This document shows, in pieces, positions 6,594 to 15,117 of a stretch of DNA of 64,000 nt. Below the pieces are notes generated by a model, which did not search any database, was not told where the DNA came from, and saw nothing but the letters and a program-made list of their open reading frames with translations. The number at the start of each line of letters is the position of its first letter. The stretch's first letter is position 1. The DNA comes from Butyrivibrio sp. AE3009 (GTDB taxonomy: Bacteria > Bacillota > Clostridia > Lachnospirales > Lachnospiraceae): assembly GCF_000420845.1 (NCBI RefSeq), contig NZ_ATVS01000005.1, forward strand, positions 1 to 64,000, read 5' to 3'. The translations under genes were made by a program, and so were the position numbers.

Positions 6594-8711
6594 ATGAGTA
6601 ATGTGATCAGGGTTAACGGGCAGGCAAAAGGCGGAAGTAAGTTTCACAAAATCATAGTAGCTATCCTGAGTGCAATACTGATCGATTTTGTCGGAACTTT
6701 CGGGCTTCTGAGCCTTAGCACCAAGCTGAGGATGTTTAACTATGCATTCTTTGTGACAGTATTTTTCGAGATTTTTGTAGCTGTTATGGCGTATGCGTAC
6801 TATTTCAAAATCCGTGAGGGAGGTTTTGACGGGAAGAAGGCTTCAGCAGGGTTTAATTTTAAAGACTTTGCTATGAACATTTTGGTCGGTGTAGTAGGAA
6901 TTTTCTTTCTGTATGCTTCGCTCCATCAATTCGATAGGATGAATTCGATTAAGGCAAAAGAAGCGCACCTGGCATATAAGGCTCTCTCATACTTTAAGAG
7001 CTACGAAGAGAGGGCTCTTGATGCTCTTAATGAGACAATTTCCTATGACAGGGATAACACCAAGCTGATAAGAGAGCGCGCCGGATTCCAGGTTATTTAT
7101 GGAGAGAAGCTTAAGGATGAAGATAATGAGGCGGCAAGCAGACTCTTTGATTTTGCCATTGAGGATTATCGCAGAGTGGCTTCTGCATATGCGGATGATC
7201 CGGAGTATTACTATGAGCGAGGCACTGCTTACAGACTGGCCGGAGCATCACGTACAGATGAGGCACTGGCGGATTTTCTTACCGCTATCGAGAAGTATAA
7301 TGGCGAGGATGAGGAAATCGAGAATAAATATAGGTTTGGATATATCAGGACTTGCAAGGAACATGCTGTTGATGACAAAGATGTTTTGTACGCAAGCTAT
7401 TGCATGTTCCATGAAATGGTTGACGGTGATGATAAGGAGGATATAAAGAAGGATATTACCAACTATGCCTGCGCTGAATGGTATAGTGATATGGCGGAAA
7501 TTTGCCAGAAAATAGATAGTAGTGAAGCAGAGATACTGGATTTGTATGATAAGGCAATAATTGAAAATCCTTATGATGCAACACTTTATGTAGGACGTGC
7601 CGGATTCAGAGAACCAACTGACGACAATCTTCAGGCTATCGTTGATGACTATACCAAGGCTATTGAATGTACGCCCGACAATCTCGAATATTATTACCTT
7701 CGCGGATGGGCATACTATGAGGTCGGCGGTGATGCGAATTACGAAAAAGCTCTGGCAGATTTTAACGAGGTAATAAAACGAGATAGTAAGCACTATAGTT
7801 CACTGGCAGGAATGGCTTATGTTCATGCTAATATGAAAGACTATGATGAGGCAATAAGCTATATCAATAGGGCGATTAGTGTAAAAGGATACGCATCTTA
7901 TTATGAAGCCAGGGGAAGAATGTATTACTATAAAGGAGACTATGATCAGGCAATAGCAGATTATGAAAAGTCTATTAGTTTGGATGGTAGAGCTGATTTA
8001 TGCCGCAAACTGATCATTTCTGCTTATTACAGACGAGATGATAATTATGACAAAGTAAGAGAACTGGCCGAGAAAGAAATCGCTGAACGTCCTGATAATC
8101 CTTATCTTAGTAGTTTCTACTGTATTTATGGCCACACTTATTATGATGAAGGCCAGTATGATAAGGCATTGGAAAAGTACCGAGCTGCCTACAATGTGGG
8201 AAAAAGTAAAGATATCGGCGATGAATCATTAGCTTTTTATTTGGGTAATTGCGGTGATGTATATAGTGCTATAGAAAATTATGAACTAGCAGAAAAAGAA
8301 TATACTTCTGCTCAGAATAAGCTTGATAAAACTAGCCTTGATTGGGGAAAATACGGCTATCAAAGAGCATGCGCTATGTTCTATCAGAAAAAATATGATA
8401 GTGTGATGTCATGTCTTGAAGAAATCACAAATAATACATCGGATTCAGCATTGCTGCAAGACTGCTATAAGCTTATCGGACATTCTTATTACAGCAAGGC
8501 TGAATACAATGACGCAATCAGGGAATATGAACTGTCTGAGAAGCAGACAACTGATCCGGTAGAGAAAGCAGATTGCTTCTACTGGATGGCTTACGCTTAT
8601 CACAACATGGGAGAAAAGGATGCAGCTGCAGATTGCGCTTACAAAGCTGTTACCTTGGATCCCACAAATGAAGAGTACAAGAAATTTCTGGATGAAGTGA
8701 ATCAGGCATGA
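6594..8711 (+). CDS. TPR-repeat membrane protein
   Basis: The 705-residue protein has an N-terminal membrane part with three hydrophobic helices (about 17-40, 47-70 and 94-115). A long array of tetratricopeptide repeats runs from about 150 to the C-terminus. Repeats show the usual pattern of small residues at 8 and 20 and aromatics at 4, 7 and 11, for example in YDEAISYINRAISV and YDQAIADYEKSISL. TPR arrays are protein-interaction scaffolds. With this topology the TPR part could face the cytoplasm or the outside. No enzyme domain is seen. AGGAGG precedes ATG 6594. The last codons abut a truncated macro-domain gene. Confidence 0.85.
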   Translation: MSNVIRVNGQAKGGSKFHKIIVAILSAILIDFVGTFGLLSLSTKLRMFNYAFFVTVFFEIFVAVMAYAYYFKIREGGFDGKKASAGFNFKDFAMNILVGVVGIFFLYASLHQFDRMNSIKAKEAHLAYKALSYFKSYEERALDALNETISYDRDNTKLIRERAGFQVIYGEKLKDEDNEAASRLFDFAIEDYRRVASAYADDPEYYYERGTAYRLAGASRTDEALADFLTAIEKYNGEDEEIENKYRFGYIRTCKEHAVDDKDVLYASYCMFHEMVDGDDKEDIKKDITNYACAEWYSDMAEICQKIDSSEAEILDLYDKAIIENPYDATLYVGRAGFREPTDDNLQAIVDDYTKAIECTPDNLEYYYLRGWAYYEVGGDANYEKALADFNEVIKRDSKHYSSLAGMAYVHANMKDYDEAISYINRAISVKGYASYYEARGRMYYYKGDYDQAIADYEKSISLDGRADLCRKLIISAYYRRDDNYDKVRELAEKEIAERPDNPYLSSFYCIYGHTYYDEGQYDKALEKYRAAYNVGKSKDIGDESLAFYLGNCGDVYSAIENYELAEKEYTSAQNKLDKTSLDWGKYGYQRACAMFYQKKYDSVMSCLEEITNNTSDSALLQDCYKLIGHSYYSKAEYNDAIREYELSEKQTTDPVEKADCFYWMAYAYHNMGEKDAAADCAYKAVTLDPTNEEYKKFLDEVNQA

Positions 8712-9060
8712 CGATATAATTACTCCTGCCTTTAATCTGACTAATGCCAAGGCGATAATTCATGCGGTAGGTCCTAATTTTGCTGTAACACCTACTGCGT
8801 TCAAGGCACTGCTTGATGTCTATTACAACTCGCTTGTTGTGCTGAAGGATAATGGCTATCACAGTATTTCTTTTCCCCTTATAAGTTCAGGGATATTTGG
8901 CGGCCGTCTTGATAACCCAACAGCTGAGTCCACCAAGCAGTGCTTTGAGGCCTACAGGCAGTTCGTCAGTGTTCATCCTGACTATGAGATCGATGTGAAA
9001 CTCTGTGCCTATGGCCATGAACAGATGATGCTTGCAGAGGCAGTTTTTGACAATATCTGA
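8701..9060 (+). pseudogene. Beheaded macro-domain gene (C-terminal about 115 codons)
   Basis: In the frame starting at 8701, right after an in-frame TGA (8698-8700), the translation is clearly the second half of a macro domain: ITPAFNLTNAKAIIHAVGP, then FPLISSGIFGG (phosphate loop) and a C-terminal helix. The N-terminal half, with the NTAN motif, is missing, and no ATG precedes the conserved part. GTG 8839 would start within the fold. The remnant overlaps the last 11 bp of the TPR gene, so a deletion or recombination probably joined the two. It is distinct from, but related to, the intact macro protein at 2747. Confidence 0.75.
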
Positions 9061-9078
9061 AAATGAGAAACAAGAAAC

Positions 9079-9214
9079 GTCAACTACCACGCACCTAAAG
9101 GTACGTGGCTTGCGACTCCCCTGTAGTTCGTTGCAATAACTCCTACATTTTGTCGGTGTAACTTCCGTGGGGTCGCATCATGGGACGGTTGACACCGCCC
9201 CTTACGACGAAGAT
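9079..9214 (-). ncRNA. Putative omega/guide RNA scaffold (3' UTR of tnpB)
   Basis: Between the tnpB stop and the right end, 136 bp are non-coding and GC-rich with several possible stems. In this family the guide RNA is made from the end of tnpB plus this region, and the guide is the flanking DNA immediately beyond TAGTTGAC. The expected guide lies below 9079 on the - strand, running into the macro remnant. The 5' end of the RNA cannot be placed from sequence. Confidence 0.5.
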
Positions 9215-10354
9215 TTACTCTGTCGTAACTGTATCAGGTACTTGACTATCTTCGAGATAGTTGATTCCCATGCGGTACAGATTCATAGCTCCAATGCGGT
9301 CATCGTTTGATTTATAGCCACAGTTCTTACAAGTAAACAGATGCAATTTCTTATCACGATTGGCTTTTTCAATGTGTCCACATACAGGACAGCACTGACT
9401 CGTATAACGAGGGTCAACCTTAATAACAGTAGACTGATTCTGTTTAGCTTTGTAGACAAGTTTCTGTTCAAGGTCATAGAAAGACCACGATACGGAAACG
9501 TAGCGGTCTTTGGTTCTGACACGCTCTGTAGCATTACGAACGCCTGACAAATCTTCAAGAACAAAGAGCGTATGCTTCGGGTTGGATTCAACGAGTGCCT
9601 TTGATACCTGGTGGTTAACATCCTGCATCCAACGGTTTTCTCGCTGACCGATAGCTTTTAATCTACGTCTTGAAGATGGTGTCTGACACATTTGGAGTTC
9701 TTTACGAAGCTTAGAATAGTGAGCTCGTTTCTGCTTGATGGCTTTACCGCTTACAAATCCAGACTTGTGCTTACTGTTATAAGTGGCAACAACAAAGTTA
9801 ATACCTCTATCAATGCCTACAACATTGCAGATATCAGAGATATTACTTTCCTCGATATCATAAGAAACAGGGATATGCAAAAAATATTTTCCGTGCTTAT
9901 TTACGAGCTTGGCAGTGCCAAACTTATATATATCGTGGTCGAAGTATTTAGACATCCCTTCAGCGAAATAAGGCAACTTAACACGACCATTCAGCGTGTT
10001 TACTGAAAAGCAGTTTTGCATAAGAGAATAATCTCTGTTCCATACAAGGTCATACTGTGGCTTCTTAAAAGATGGCTGAATCCACTCTTTCTGATTTTCG
10101 AGAATGGTTTTATATCTTGCGATAACAGTCTTAAATACAGACTGAGCCATTTGAGATTTAAGTCCAAACTCTTCTCGGAGTGTAGAATACAAAACCTTGT
10201 TAAGTGAGAACTGTTTTAGGTCGTGAGTACGGAACACATAGTCAGACACAAAATTACAGGCATCAGAATAAACAGACATGGTTTTATCAAGTAGAACCTT
10301 ATTGTCTGCACTAACGGATATCTGAATTTTAGCCGTGACTGTCATCTGTTCCAT
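9215..10354 (-). CDS. tnpB: TnpB RNA-guided nuclease
   Basis: A full-length protein of about 379 residues. The RuvC triad is intact: D182 in GIDRGIN, E267 in VLEDLSG and D352 in NDDRIGAMN. The zinc finger CPVC (322-325)/CKNC (342-345) is present, unlike in the copy at the left edge. The frame extends to 10396, but ATG 10354 is the likely start because GAGG lies 6 bp upstream. TnpB cuts DNA next to a transposon-specific motif using its guide RNA and favours retention of the element. A sigma-A promoter with 17-bp spacing precedes it. It diverges from a 46-aa ORF and tnpA. Confidence 0.9.
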   Translation of the reverse strand: MEQMTVTAKIQISVSADNKVLLDKTMSVYSDACNFVSDYVFRTHDLKQFSLNKVLYSTLREEFGLKSQMAQSVFKTVIARYKTILENQKEWIQPSFKKPQYDLVWNRDYSLMQNCFSVNTLNGRVKLPYFAEGMSKYFDHDIYKFGTAKLVNKHGKYFLHIPVSYDIEESNISDICNVVGIDRGINFVVATYNSKHKSGFVSGKAIKQKRAHYSKLRKELQMCQTPSSRRRLKAIGQRENRWMQDVNHQVSKALVESNPKHTLFVLEDLSGVRNATERVRTKDRYVSVSWSFYDLEQKLVYKAKQNQSTVIKVDPRYTSQCCPVCGHIEKANRDKKLHLFTCKNCGYKSNDDRIGAMNLYRMGINYLEDSQVPDTVTTE

Positions 10355-10372
10355 AGTGTACCTCATTGTAAC

Positions 10373-10407
10373 TTCACTAAACAAATGATATAACATATAT
10401 TAGTGAA
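10373..10407. promoter_or_regulatory. Inverted repeat TTCACTAA-N19-TTAGTGAA around the tnpB promoter
   Basis: Arms at 10373-10380 and 10400-10407 flank the tnpB -10 box and lie between the divergent IS genes. The position fits an operator that could control both directions. The binding protein is unknown. Confidence 0.4.
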
Positions 10408-10413
10408 AGTCAA
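10385..10413 (-). promoter_or_regulatory. Promoter of tnpB
   Basis: On the - strand TTGACT (10413-10408), 17 bp, then TATCAT (10390-10385), about 30 bp before ATG 10354. Confidence 0.7.
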
Positions 10414-10434
10414 TTATTTGTAGGAGATTTTATC

Positions 10435-10575
10435 ATGGAAAACAAAGTTAAAGACATAATAATCCAAGCCCTGAAAGACGCAGGTTATGAAATCGAACTT
10501 GATAATGGAATACTCATAGTGGATGATTACGATACCAATAATGGAGTTTCCGTAAAAATCGAGACATTATCGTAA
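10435..10575 (+). CDS. 46-residue accessory ORF inside the IS605 element
   Basis: ATG 10435 has an AGGAG site (10422-10426) at good spacing and runs 46 codons to TAA. The product is acidic and probably one helix followed by beta strands (KVKDIIIQALKDAG, then a DDYDTNN turn). It ends 8 bp before tnpA and is surely cotranslated with it. I do not recognise the family. The clean SD and position inside the element suggest a real passenger or regulatory protein rather than chance. Confidence 0.6.
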   Translation: MENKVKDIIIQALKDAGYEIELDNGILIVDDYDTNNGVSVKIETLS

Positions 10576-10583
10576 AACAGCCT

Positions 10584-10988
10584 ATGGATAGCAGATATAA
10601 TCGCCATAACAGACGCAAGTACAGTCTAAAAGTGCATATAGTTCTCGTCACTAAGTACCGCAAACAGATACTTAAAGGCTCTATTGCTGACGATGCTAAA
10701 CAGCAAATATATGATATCTGTAATTCTAAAGATTACGACATTATAGCTATGGAAGCCGACAAAGACCATATACACTTCCTGATAAGCTACGATACTACAG
10801 ATAGAGTATGCGACATAGTAAAGCTTATTAAGCAACAGACCACACACTATCTATGGCAGAAATATCCAAACTTTTTATCTAAGTGTTACTGGAAGCATAA
10901 GATATTTTGGTCAGATGGTTATTTTGCTTGCAGTATAGGCGAAGTATCCTCAGCAACTATACAAAAATATATCGAGAACCAAGGTTGA
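10584..10988 (+). CDS. tnpA: TnpA, IS200/IS605 Y1 HUH transposase
   Basis: The 134-residue protein matches the family length. The HUH motif is H62-x-H64 in DHIHFLI, and the nucleophilic tyrosine is Y129 in IQKYIENQ. TnpA dimers excise and insert the element as single-stranded DNA, using the terminal hairpins found at both ends here. All catalytic residues are present, so the element looks capable of moving itself. It lies 8 bp after the 46-codon ORF. Confidence 0.95.
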   Translation: MDSRYNRHNRRKYSLKVHIVLVTKYRKQILKGSIADDAKQQIYDICNSKDYDIIAMEADKDHIHFLISYDTTDRVCDIVKLIKQQTTHYLWQKYPNFLSKCYWKHKIFWSDGYFACSIGEVSSATIQKYIENQG

Positions 10989-11012
10989 TGGCTACGAATT
11001 TACAAGGCTCCT

Positions 11013-11034
11013 CCCACCGCCCAAGGGCAGTGGG
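11013..11034. repeat. IS605 left-end hairpin
   Basis: CCCAC (11013-11017) and GTGGG (11030-11034) form a stem extended by an inner GCCC/GGGC pair with loop AA. It is placed 25 bp after the tnpA stop, as expected for the end next to tnpA. Confidence 0.7.
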
Positions 11035-11086
11035 TTTCCGCCTACGACAAGCGAAAGGATTTTATTTATGAAAGGAGACCGACAAT

Positions 11087-11257
11087 ATGGAAACCTGGTA
11101 TTACGTAGTTGAGAGCATCGATGGCGACTATGCGAACCTTCGAAGAACCGATATTGAATCTGATGATCTTAAGCTTGTGGCGCGTGCTCTTTTGCCCGAA
11201 GACATCTCTGAGGGCACTCAGCTTAAGTATGAACTGATGCAACACACTCGTTTATAA
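11087..11257 (+). CDS. DUF3006-like small protein
   Basis: ATG 11087 has AGGAG at good spacing and runs 56 codons to TAA. The product has the small beta-barrel layout of DUF3006 proteins: a WYYVVESIDGDYANLRR start with the conserved E-x-DGDYA pattern, then LLPEDISEGTQLKYE. The function of DUF3006 is unknown. The IS605 left end lies about 40 bp upstream, so the original promoter may have been displaced and expression could come from the element. Confidence 0.6.
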   Translation: METWYYVVESIDGDYANLRRTDIESDDLKLVARALLPEDISEGTQLKYELMQHTRL

Positions 11258-11266
11258 ACCTTTAAT

Positions 11267-11296
11267 TTGTTAACGTAATAGCGTTTATATTAAAAT
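11267..11296 (+). promoter_or_regulatory. Promoter of the diguanylate cyclase gene
   Basis: TTGTTA (11267-11272), 18 bp, TAAAAT (11291-11296), about 40 bp before the ATG. Confidence 0.5.
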
Positions 11297-11344
11297 AGAA
11301 TAGGAATAGTTTGGGGAAGCAAGTTTCTTTGAGGGTATAGGAAC

Positions 11345-12814
11345 ATGAAACATTCGATAAGAAAAAAATTTGCTCTTCTTATATTTTTGACTACAGCGCT
11401 TCTTGGCGCATTCCTTATTGTTGTCAGCACAGTTGTTGTCAGAAGCCTTGCTGATGTTATGTTTAAGGAGAGTGCTGACAGTGCATCCTATGTTGCGGCC
11501 GCAAATGTCGACCCCGATGAGGTGAAGATCTTAAGGGATAAGGTGCTTGAGATCTACAGAGGCAGTACTAAGATCACAAGCTCTGAATGGGGATCTGAGG
11601 CATTTGAGGAGTATCAGGCCCTATATAAATCGCTATATGATACCAAAGAGTACAAGGATGTCCTGCACGATCTGAAGGTAGTGCAGGATGGCAGCAATGT
11701 GAGCTGCATCTATATCCTATATCCGGAACTCTCCGAAGACAGGAATGACTTCATTTATCTTGTGGATGCAGACAATGCGGATCCATGTCCAATAGGATGC
11801 ATTGACAGCTATGAATGGGCTGATGAATGGGCAGCTATGCTGGCTGAGAATCCGGAAAACGGAATGGACCCGACTATTACCAAAACCGAGGAATATGGTT
11901 GGTTGGTCAGCAACATGCGGCCGATAAAAGATGAAAATAATGAGACAATAGCTTATACTGCGACGGACATCTCCATGAATGAAGTAAGGAGGATGCAGAA
12001 CAGCCTTACGGTTGCGCTTATATTGGTGGCGATCGTAATCCATGTACTTAGCTATCTTATAAGTACGCTGATCCTAAACAGTACCATAGTAAAGCCGATA
12101 AAAGTGCTGTCTGAAACTGCTCAAAATTACTGGGCTGACGGCAAATCAGGCGTGCGTGATGACTTTGCCAAACTTACCATTAAGTCTTCAGATGAGATCG
12201 GTGTACTCACAGAATCGATGAAGAAGATGGAATCGGATATAAACAAATACTTTAGCGGCCTTGAGGCTACCAGGCAGGAGCTTGGAGCCGTCCGTGAAGA
12301 GTCGCGAGTAATCCGCGAAATGGCCAATAGTGATGCTCTTACCGGCGTAAGAAACAAGTATTCCTACAATAAAGAGATCGAAGGGGTTACAAGGGCTTAC
12401 GCTAAAGGCAAGCTCAAATCCTATGGTATCGCCATGATAGATCTTAATTATCTCAAGGAAATCAACGATACCTATGGACATGATAAAGGAGATCTCGCCA
12501 TTAAGACAGTATGCAATATAGCCTGTGAAGTATTTGAGCATTCACCGGTGTTCAGGATTGGCGGAGATGAATTTGTTATAGTCCTGGTTAATGGGGACCT
12601 TAAAAATATTGATGCACTTGTGGCGAAATTTAATAAGCTTTTGTCAGAGCACGAGGAGAATACAGCTCTTGAGCCCTGGCAGAGAGTTTCCGCAGCAATT
12701 GGCTACGCCGTATATGATCTGGGTATAGACAGAACTGCCCAAGACGTATTCGAGAGGGCGGATTCAAATATGTATGCGGATAAGGCATCCAAAAAAAGGA
12801 ATCATAAGAATTAA
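11345..12814 (+). CDS. Membrane diguanylate cyclase with extracytoplasmic sensor and HAMP
   Basis: The 489-residue protein has TM1 (about 10-32), an extracytoplasmic sensor of about 180 residues, TM2 (about 220-245), a HAMP linker, and a GGDEF domain from about 330. The active-site loop is RIGGDEFVI (near 405), preceded by DLNYLKEINDTYGHDKGD, so it should convert two GTP to cyclic di-GMP. No RxxD inhibitory site is seen five residues before GGDEF. The sensor resembles Cache-type domains in layout only. AGGA precedes ATG 11345. The esterase gene follows closely and may be cotranscribed. Confidence 0.9.
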   Translation: MKHSIRKKFALLIFLTTALLGAFLIVVSTVVVRSLADVMFKESADSASYVAAANVDPDEVKILRDKVLEIYRGSTKITSSEWGSEAFEEYQALYKSLYDTKEYKDVLHDLKVVQDGSNVSCIYILYPELSEDRNDFIYLVDADNADPCPIGCIDSYEWADEWAAMLAENPENGMDPTITKTEEYGWLVSNMRPIKDENNETIAYTATDISMNEVRRMQNSLTVALILVAIVIHVLSYLISTLILNSTIVKPIKVLSETAQNYWADGKSGVRDDFAKLTIKSSDEIGVLTESMKKMESDINKYFSGLEATRQELGAVREESRVIREMANSDALTGVRNKYSYNKEIEGVTRAYAKGKLKSYGIAMIDLNYLKEINDTYGHDKGDLAIKTVCNIACEVFEHSPVFRIGGDEFVIVLVNGDLKNIDALVAKFNKLLSEHEENTALEPWQRVSAAIGYAVYDLGIDRTAQDVFERADSNMYADKASKKRNHKN

Positions 12815-12848
12815 ATCGTCTACCATATATTGGCGGAGGTACAGTCTT

Positions 12849-13472
12849 ATGTTGGAAATGATCGAGTACGGAAATGCTGCAGCGCAGACAGTTCTGGTGC
12901 AGATGGCCGATGAGCACAGTATGGACCTCATAGAGAGGGAAGTAGCAGGCATTAAGGAGCGGACAGATGCGGATTTCCTGATGCGTGTATTTAAGATTAA
13001 ACGCTGGAATGATGAGCTGTCTCCCTGGAAGGCTCCCGCAGTTTTTGGCAAGGAGAACTTCGGAGAGGGGGCAAAAGATACCCTTGAAGAAGTTTTGGCA
13101 AATTGCCAGGAAGACGGCAGAGCCTACTATATAGGCGGTTATTCACTGGCGGGACTTTTTGCTCTGTGGAGCGCATATCAGACCGATGTTTTTAGTGCAG
13201 TGGCAGCAGCTTCTCCTTCCATGTGGTTTCCGGGATTTGTGGAATACATGGCGGAACATGAGATTAAGGCCGGGGCTGTGTACTTAAGTCTTGGAGATAA
13301 AGAGGCCAAGGCACGGAATCCTGTGATGGCAACCGTTGCCGACAGGATTAATGAGGCCCACGAACTACTACAGAGCCGTGGTATAAAGTGTACCCTTGAG
13401 TGGAATGAGGGCAATCATTTCAGGGACGTGGATTCAAGGATGATCAAGGCCTATTCCCAGCTTTTAAGATAA
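12849..13472 (+). CDS. Alpha/beta-hydrolase, putative esterase
   Basis: A product of 207 residues with the nucleophile elbow GGYSLAG (G-x-S-x-G). A catalytic-type histidine is present in EGNHFRD near the C-terminus, and ALWSAYQTDVFSAVAAASPS resembles the region after the elbow in esterase-D/Fes-like hydrolases. Start 12849 is preferred over the upstream frame extension because GGAGG (12835-12839) lies 9 bp before it. There is no signal peptide, so it is cytoplasmic. The substrate is unknown. It begins 34 bp after the diguanylate cyclase stop. Confidence 0.75.
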   Translation: MLEMIEYGNAAAQTVLVQMADEHSMDLIEREVAGIKERTDADFLMRVFKIKRWNDELSPWKAPAVFGKENFGEGAKDTLEEVLANCQEDGRAYYIGGYSLAGLFALWSAYQTDVFSAVAAASPSMWFPGFVEYMAEHEIKAGAVYLSLGDKEAKARNPVMATVADRINEAHELLQSRGIKCTLEWNEGNHFRDVDSRMIKAYSQLLR

Positions 13473-13652
13473 CGTTTAAGTCAAAAAAATGTTATAGCTT
13501 TTCATCATTTTTTCCGATGTATTTATTTGTAATTTAATGAAATATCTATAGATTTTAGGCGCAGTTGCAAGTTTGTTAACTTTTACAGAATATAATATCC
13601 CTATCCCAAGTCGAGAGTGAAAAATTATTTTTTGAAACAGGAGACCGGAGAT

Positions 13653-14849
13653 ATGGGAAGAAGTACTTATCACGGCCGATACAATTTTATCCGGTATCTT
13701 AGGATATCAATTGGCATTCTTACAGCTGTCCTTATCGCCAATGCGCTGATTGTCAGCACCAATATCCAAACAGCGGATGCGGAAGCCGGCAAGATCCTGC
13801 CGGTGCGGATTAATGAGCAGCTTGAGGGACTGACGGGAAGGTGTCTGCTCTACGAGACTGCTGACGACGTTATTTCAAGGGAAGATATCTGGGTTATGTA
13901 CAATGCGCTGTCGGATGAGGACAAGGCTGTCTACAATCTTTTCCTGGATCTGGCAGGGAGGCAGGACTCTACTTACGTCAGCGCCGTTGTTATCCCTGAG
14001 TACAAGCTGAAGATGCTGGGAGAGAAGCACCTATGGTATGTTTATTCCGCCATGAGACACGATCACCCGGAATATTTCTACCTTTCAGCTTCGCCGGATA
14101 TTATCAATTGCATGAAAATAAGTCTTGATGACTATTGCATATTTTTCTTCAACATGGTGGAAAATGATTTCTCTGAGGAGATACAGGCCTTTGAAGATGC
14201 CACGGCAGCTTTCATGGAAGATATAGACCTTGGTCTTTCGGATCTTGAGATAGAGCAGCAGATCCATGACAAGCTCATAGACCTTGCCTGCTACGATGAA
14301 TACAATGATATAGCCCCGGACGAGGACTGCTCAGATCTCAAATATACAGCCTACGGCGCTCTGGTTGCCAATTCCGAAGGAACTCCCAACTGTGCTCTGT
14401 GCAGAGGATATGCCCTTGCCTTCGAGCATCTGCTGCATCTGGCCGGCATTCCCTGCGGATATGTGTCGGGAGAGGTATTCAGAAATGATTCGGAGCAGGA
14501 TGAGTCAAGGGTGCCCCACGCCTGGAACCTTGTCAGAATAGAGGATAAGTGGTACGAAGTCGACGCCACCTGGGATGACATCACCTACAATCCCGATAAC
14601 GGTGAAGAGTATAATGAGCTGATGGAGCAGGAGACGATACCCTACTATAACTGGAGGCACCACTATTTCAACAGATCCACCTTCGAGATGAGAAATCTCA
14701 AGGTCTCAGACGATACACTTTTTGTGATCGAAGGATATTATCCTTACAATCCGGTTAAGGATACTTCCCACAGAAGGAGCAAAAAAGGCTCGGAAAATGC
14801 CACAGAAACCGATGTTTTCCTGAATTCCCTGCTCCCCTATGCAAGATAG
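13653..14849 (+). CDS. Membrane-anchored transglutaminase-like (cysteine peptidase fold) protein
   Basis: A product of about 398 residues. An uncleaved signal anchor near residues 15-35 places the rest outside the cell. The transglutaminase-core triad is readable: Cys in NCALCRGYALAF, His in PHAWNLVRI and Asp in EVDATWDD. Such proteins are usually cell-wall or surface-associated peptidases or crosslinkers. Start 13653 has an AGGAG site, and the GTG 13617 extension would overlap it. TATAAT lies at 13591-13596. A good terminator follows, so it is a single-gene unit. Confidence 0.82.
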   Translation: MGRSTYHGRYNFIRYLRISIGILTAVLIANALIVSTNIQTADAEAGKILPVRINEQLEGLTGRCLLYETADDVISREDIWVMYNALSDEDKAVYNLFLDLAGRQDSTYVSAVVIPEYKLKMLGEKHLWYVYSAMRHDHPEYFYLSASPDIINCMKISLDDYCIFFFNMVENDFSEEIQAFEDATAAFMEDIDLGLSDLEIEQQIHDKLIDLACYDEYNDIAPDEDCSDLKYTAYGALVANSEGTPNCALCRGYALAFEHLLHLAGIPCGYVSGEVFRNDSEQDESRVPHAWNLVRIEDKWYEVDATWDDITYNPDNGEEYNELMEQETIPYYNWRHHYFNRSTFEMRNLKVSDDTLFVIEGYYPYNPVKDTSHRRSKKGSENATETDVFLNSLLPYAR

Positions 14850-14878
14850 AAGGATATAAAGCTACAGACTAATTTGGA

Positions 14879-14915
14879 AGAGTCGCTGTTAAGACCATGA
14901 CGGCGACTCTTTTTG
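14879..14915 (+). terminator. Terminator after the transglutaminase-like gene
   Basis: AGAGTCGC (14879-14886) pairs with GCGACTCT (14903-14910), then TTTTT. The rest of the 268-bp gap to the next gene is AT-rich; only a possible -10 (TAAGAT near 15052-15057) is seen. Confidence 0.85.
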
Positions 14916-15117
14916 TAGCACAAGACCGGCAAGCGAATGGATGCTTTCAGCCTACTCGATCGTGCAAAATAAATAAAAATTTCAAGAATAAATTTACGAA
15001 ATAATGCATTATTCTTTATCTTTATTTAAGACATTTTTTCCCGGTCTCATTGTAAGATAGATGTATAAGAGTGGCAGTATACCCGCTAGATAAAAAACTT
15101 ATGCAATGGAGACCGTC

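Larger units (their letters stand above)
9079..11045 (-). mobile_element. Complete IS605-type element: tnpB, 46-aa ORF, tnpA
   Basis: The element reads on the - strand as left end, divergent tnpA (+) and tnpB (-), and right end. The right-end hairpin CCACG (9087-9091)/CGTGG (9104-9108) is followed on the - strand by TAGTTGAC (9079-9086), mirroring the boundary of the first IS. The left-end hairpin CCCAC (11013-11017)/GTGGG (11030-11034) lies downstream of tnpA. Both proteins keep their catalytic residues, so the element looks active. IS200/IS605 elements move as single strands and make no target duplication, and none is seen. The outer left-end limit is approximate. Confidence 0.8.
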
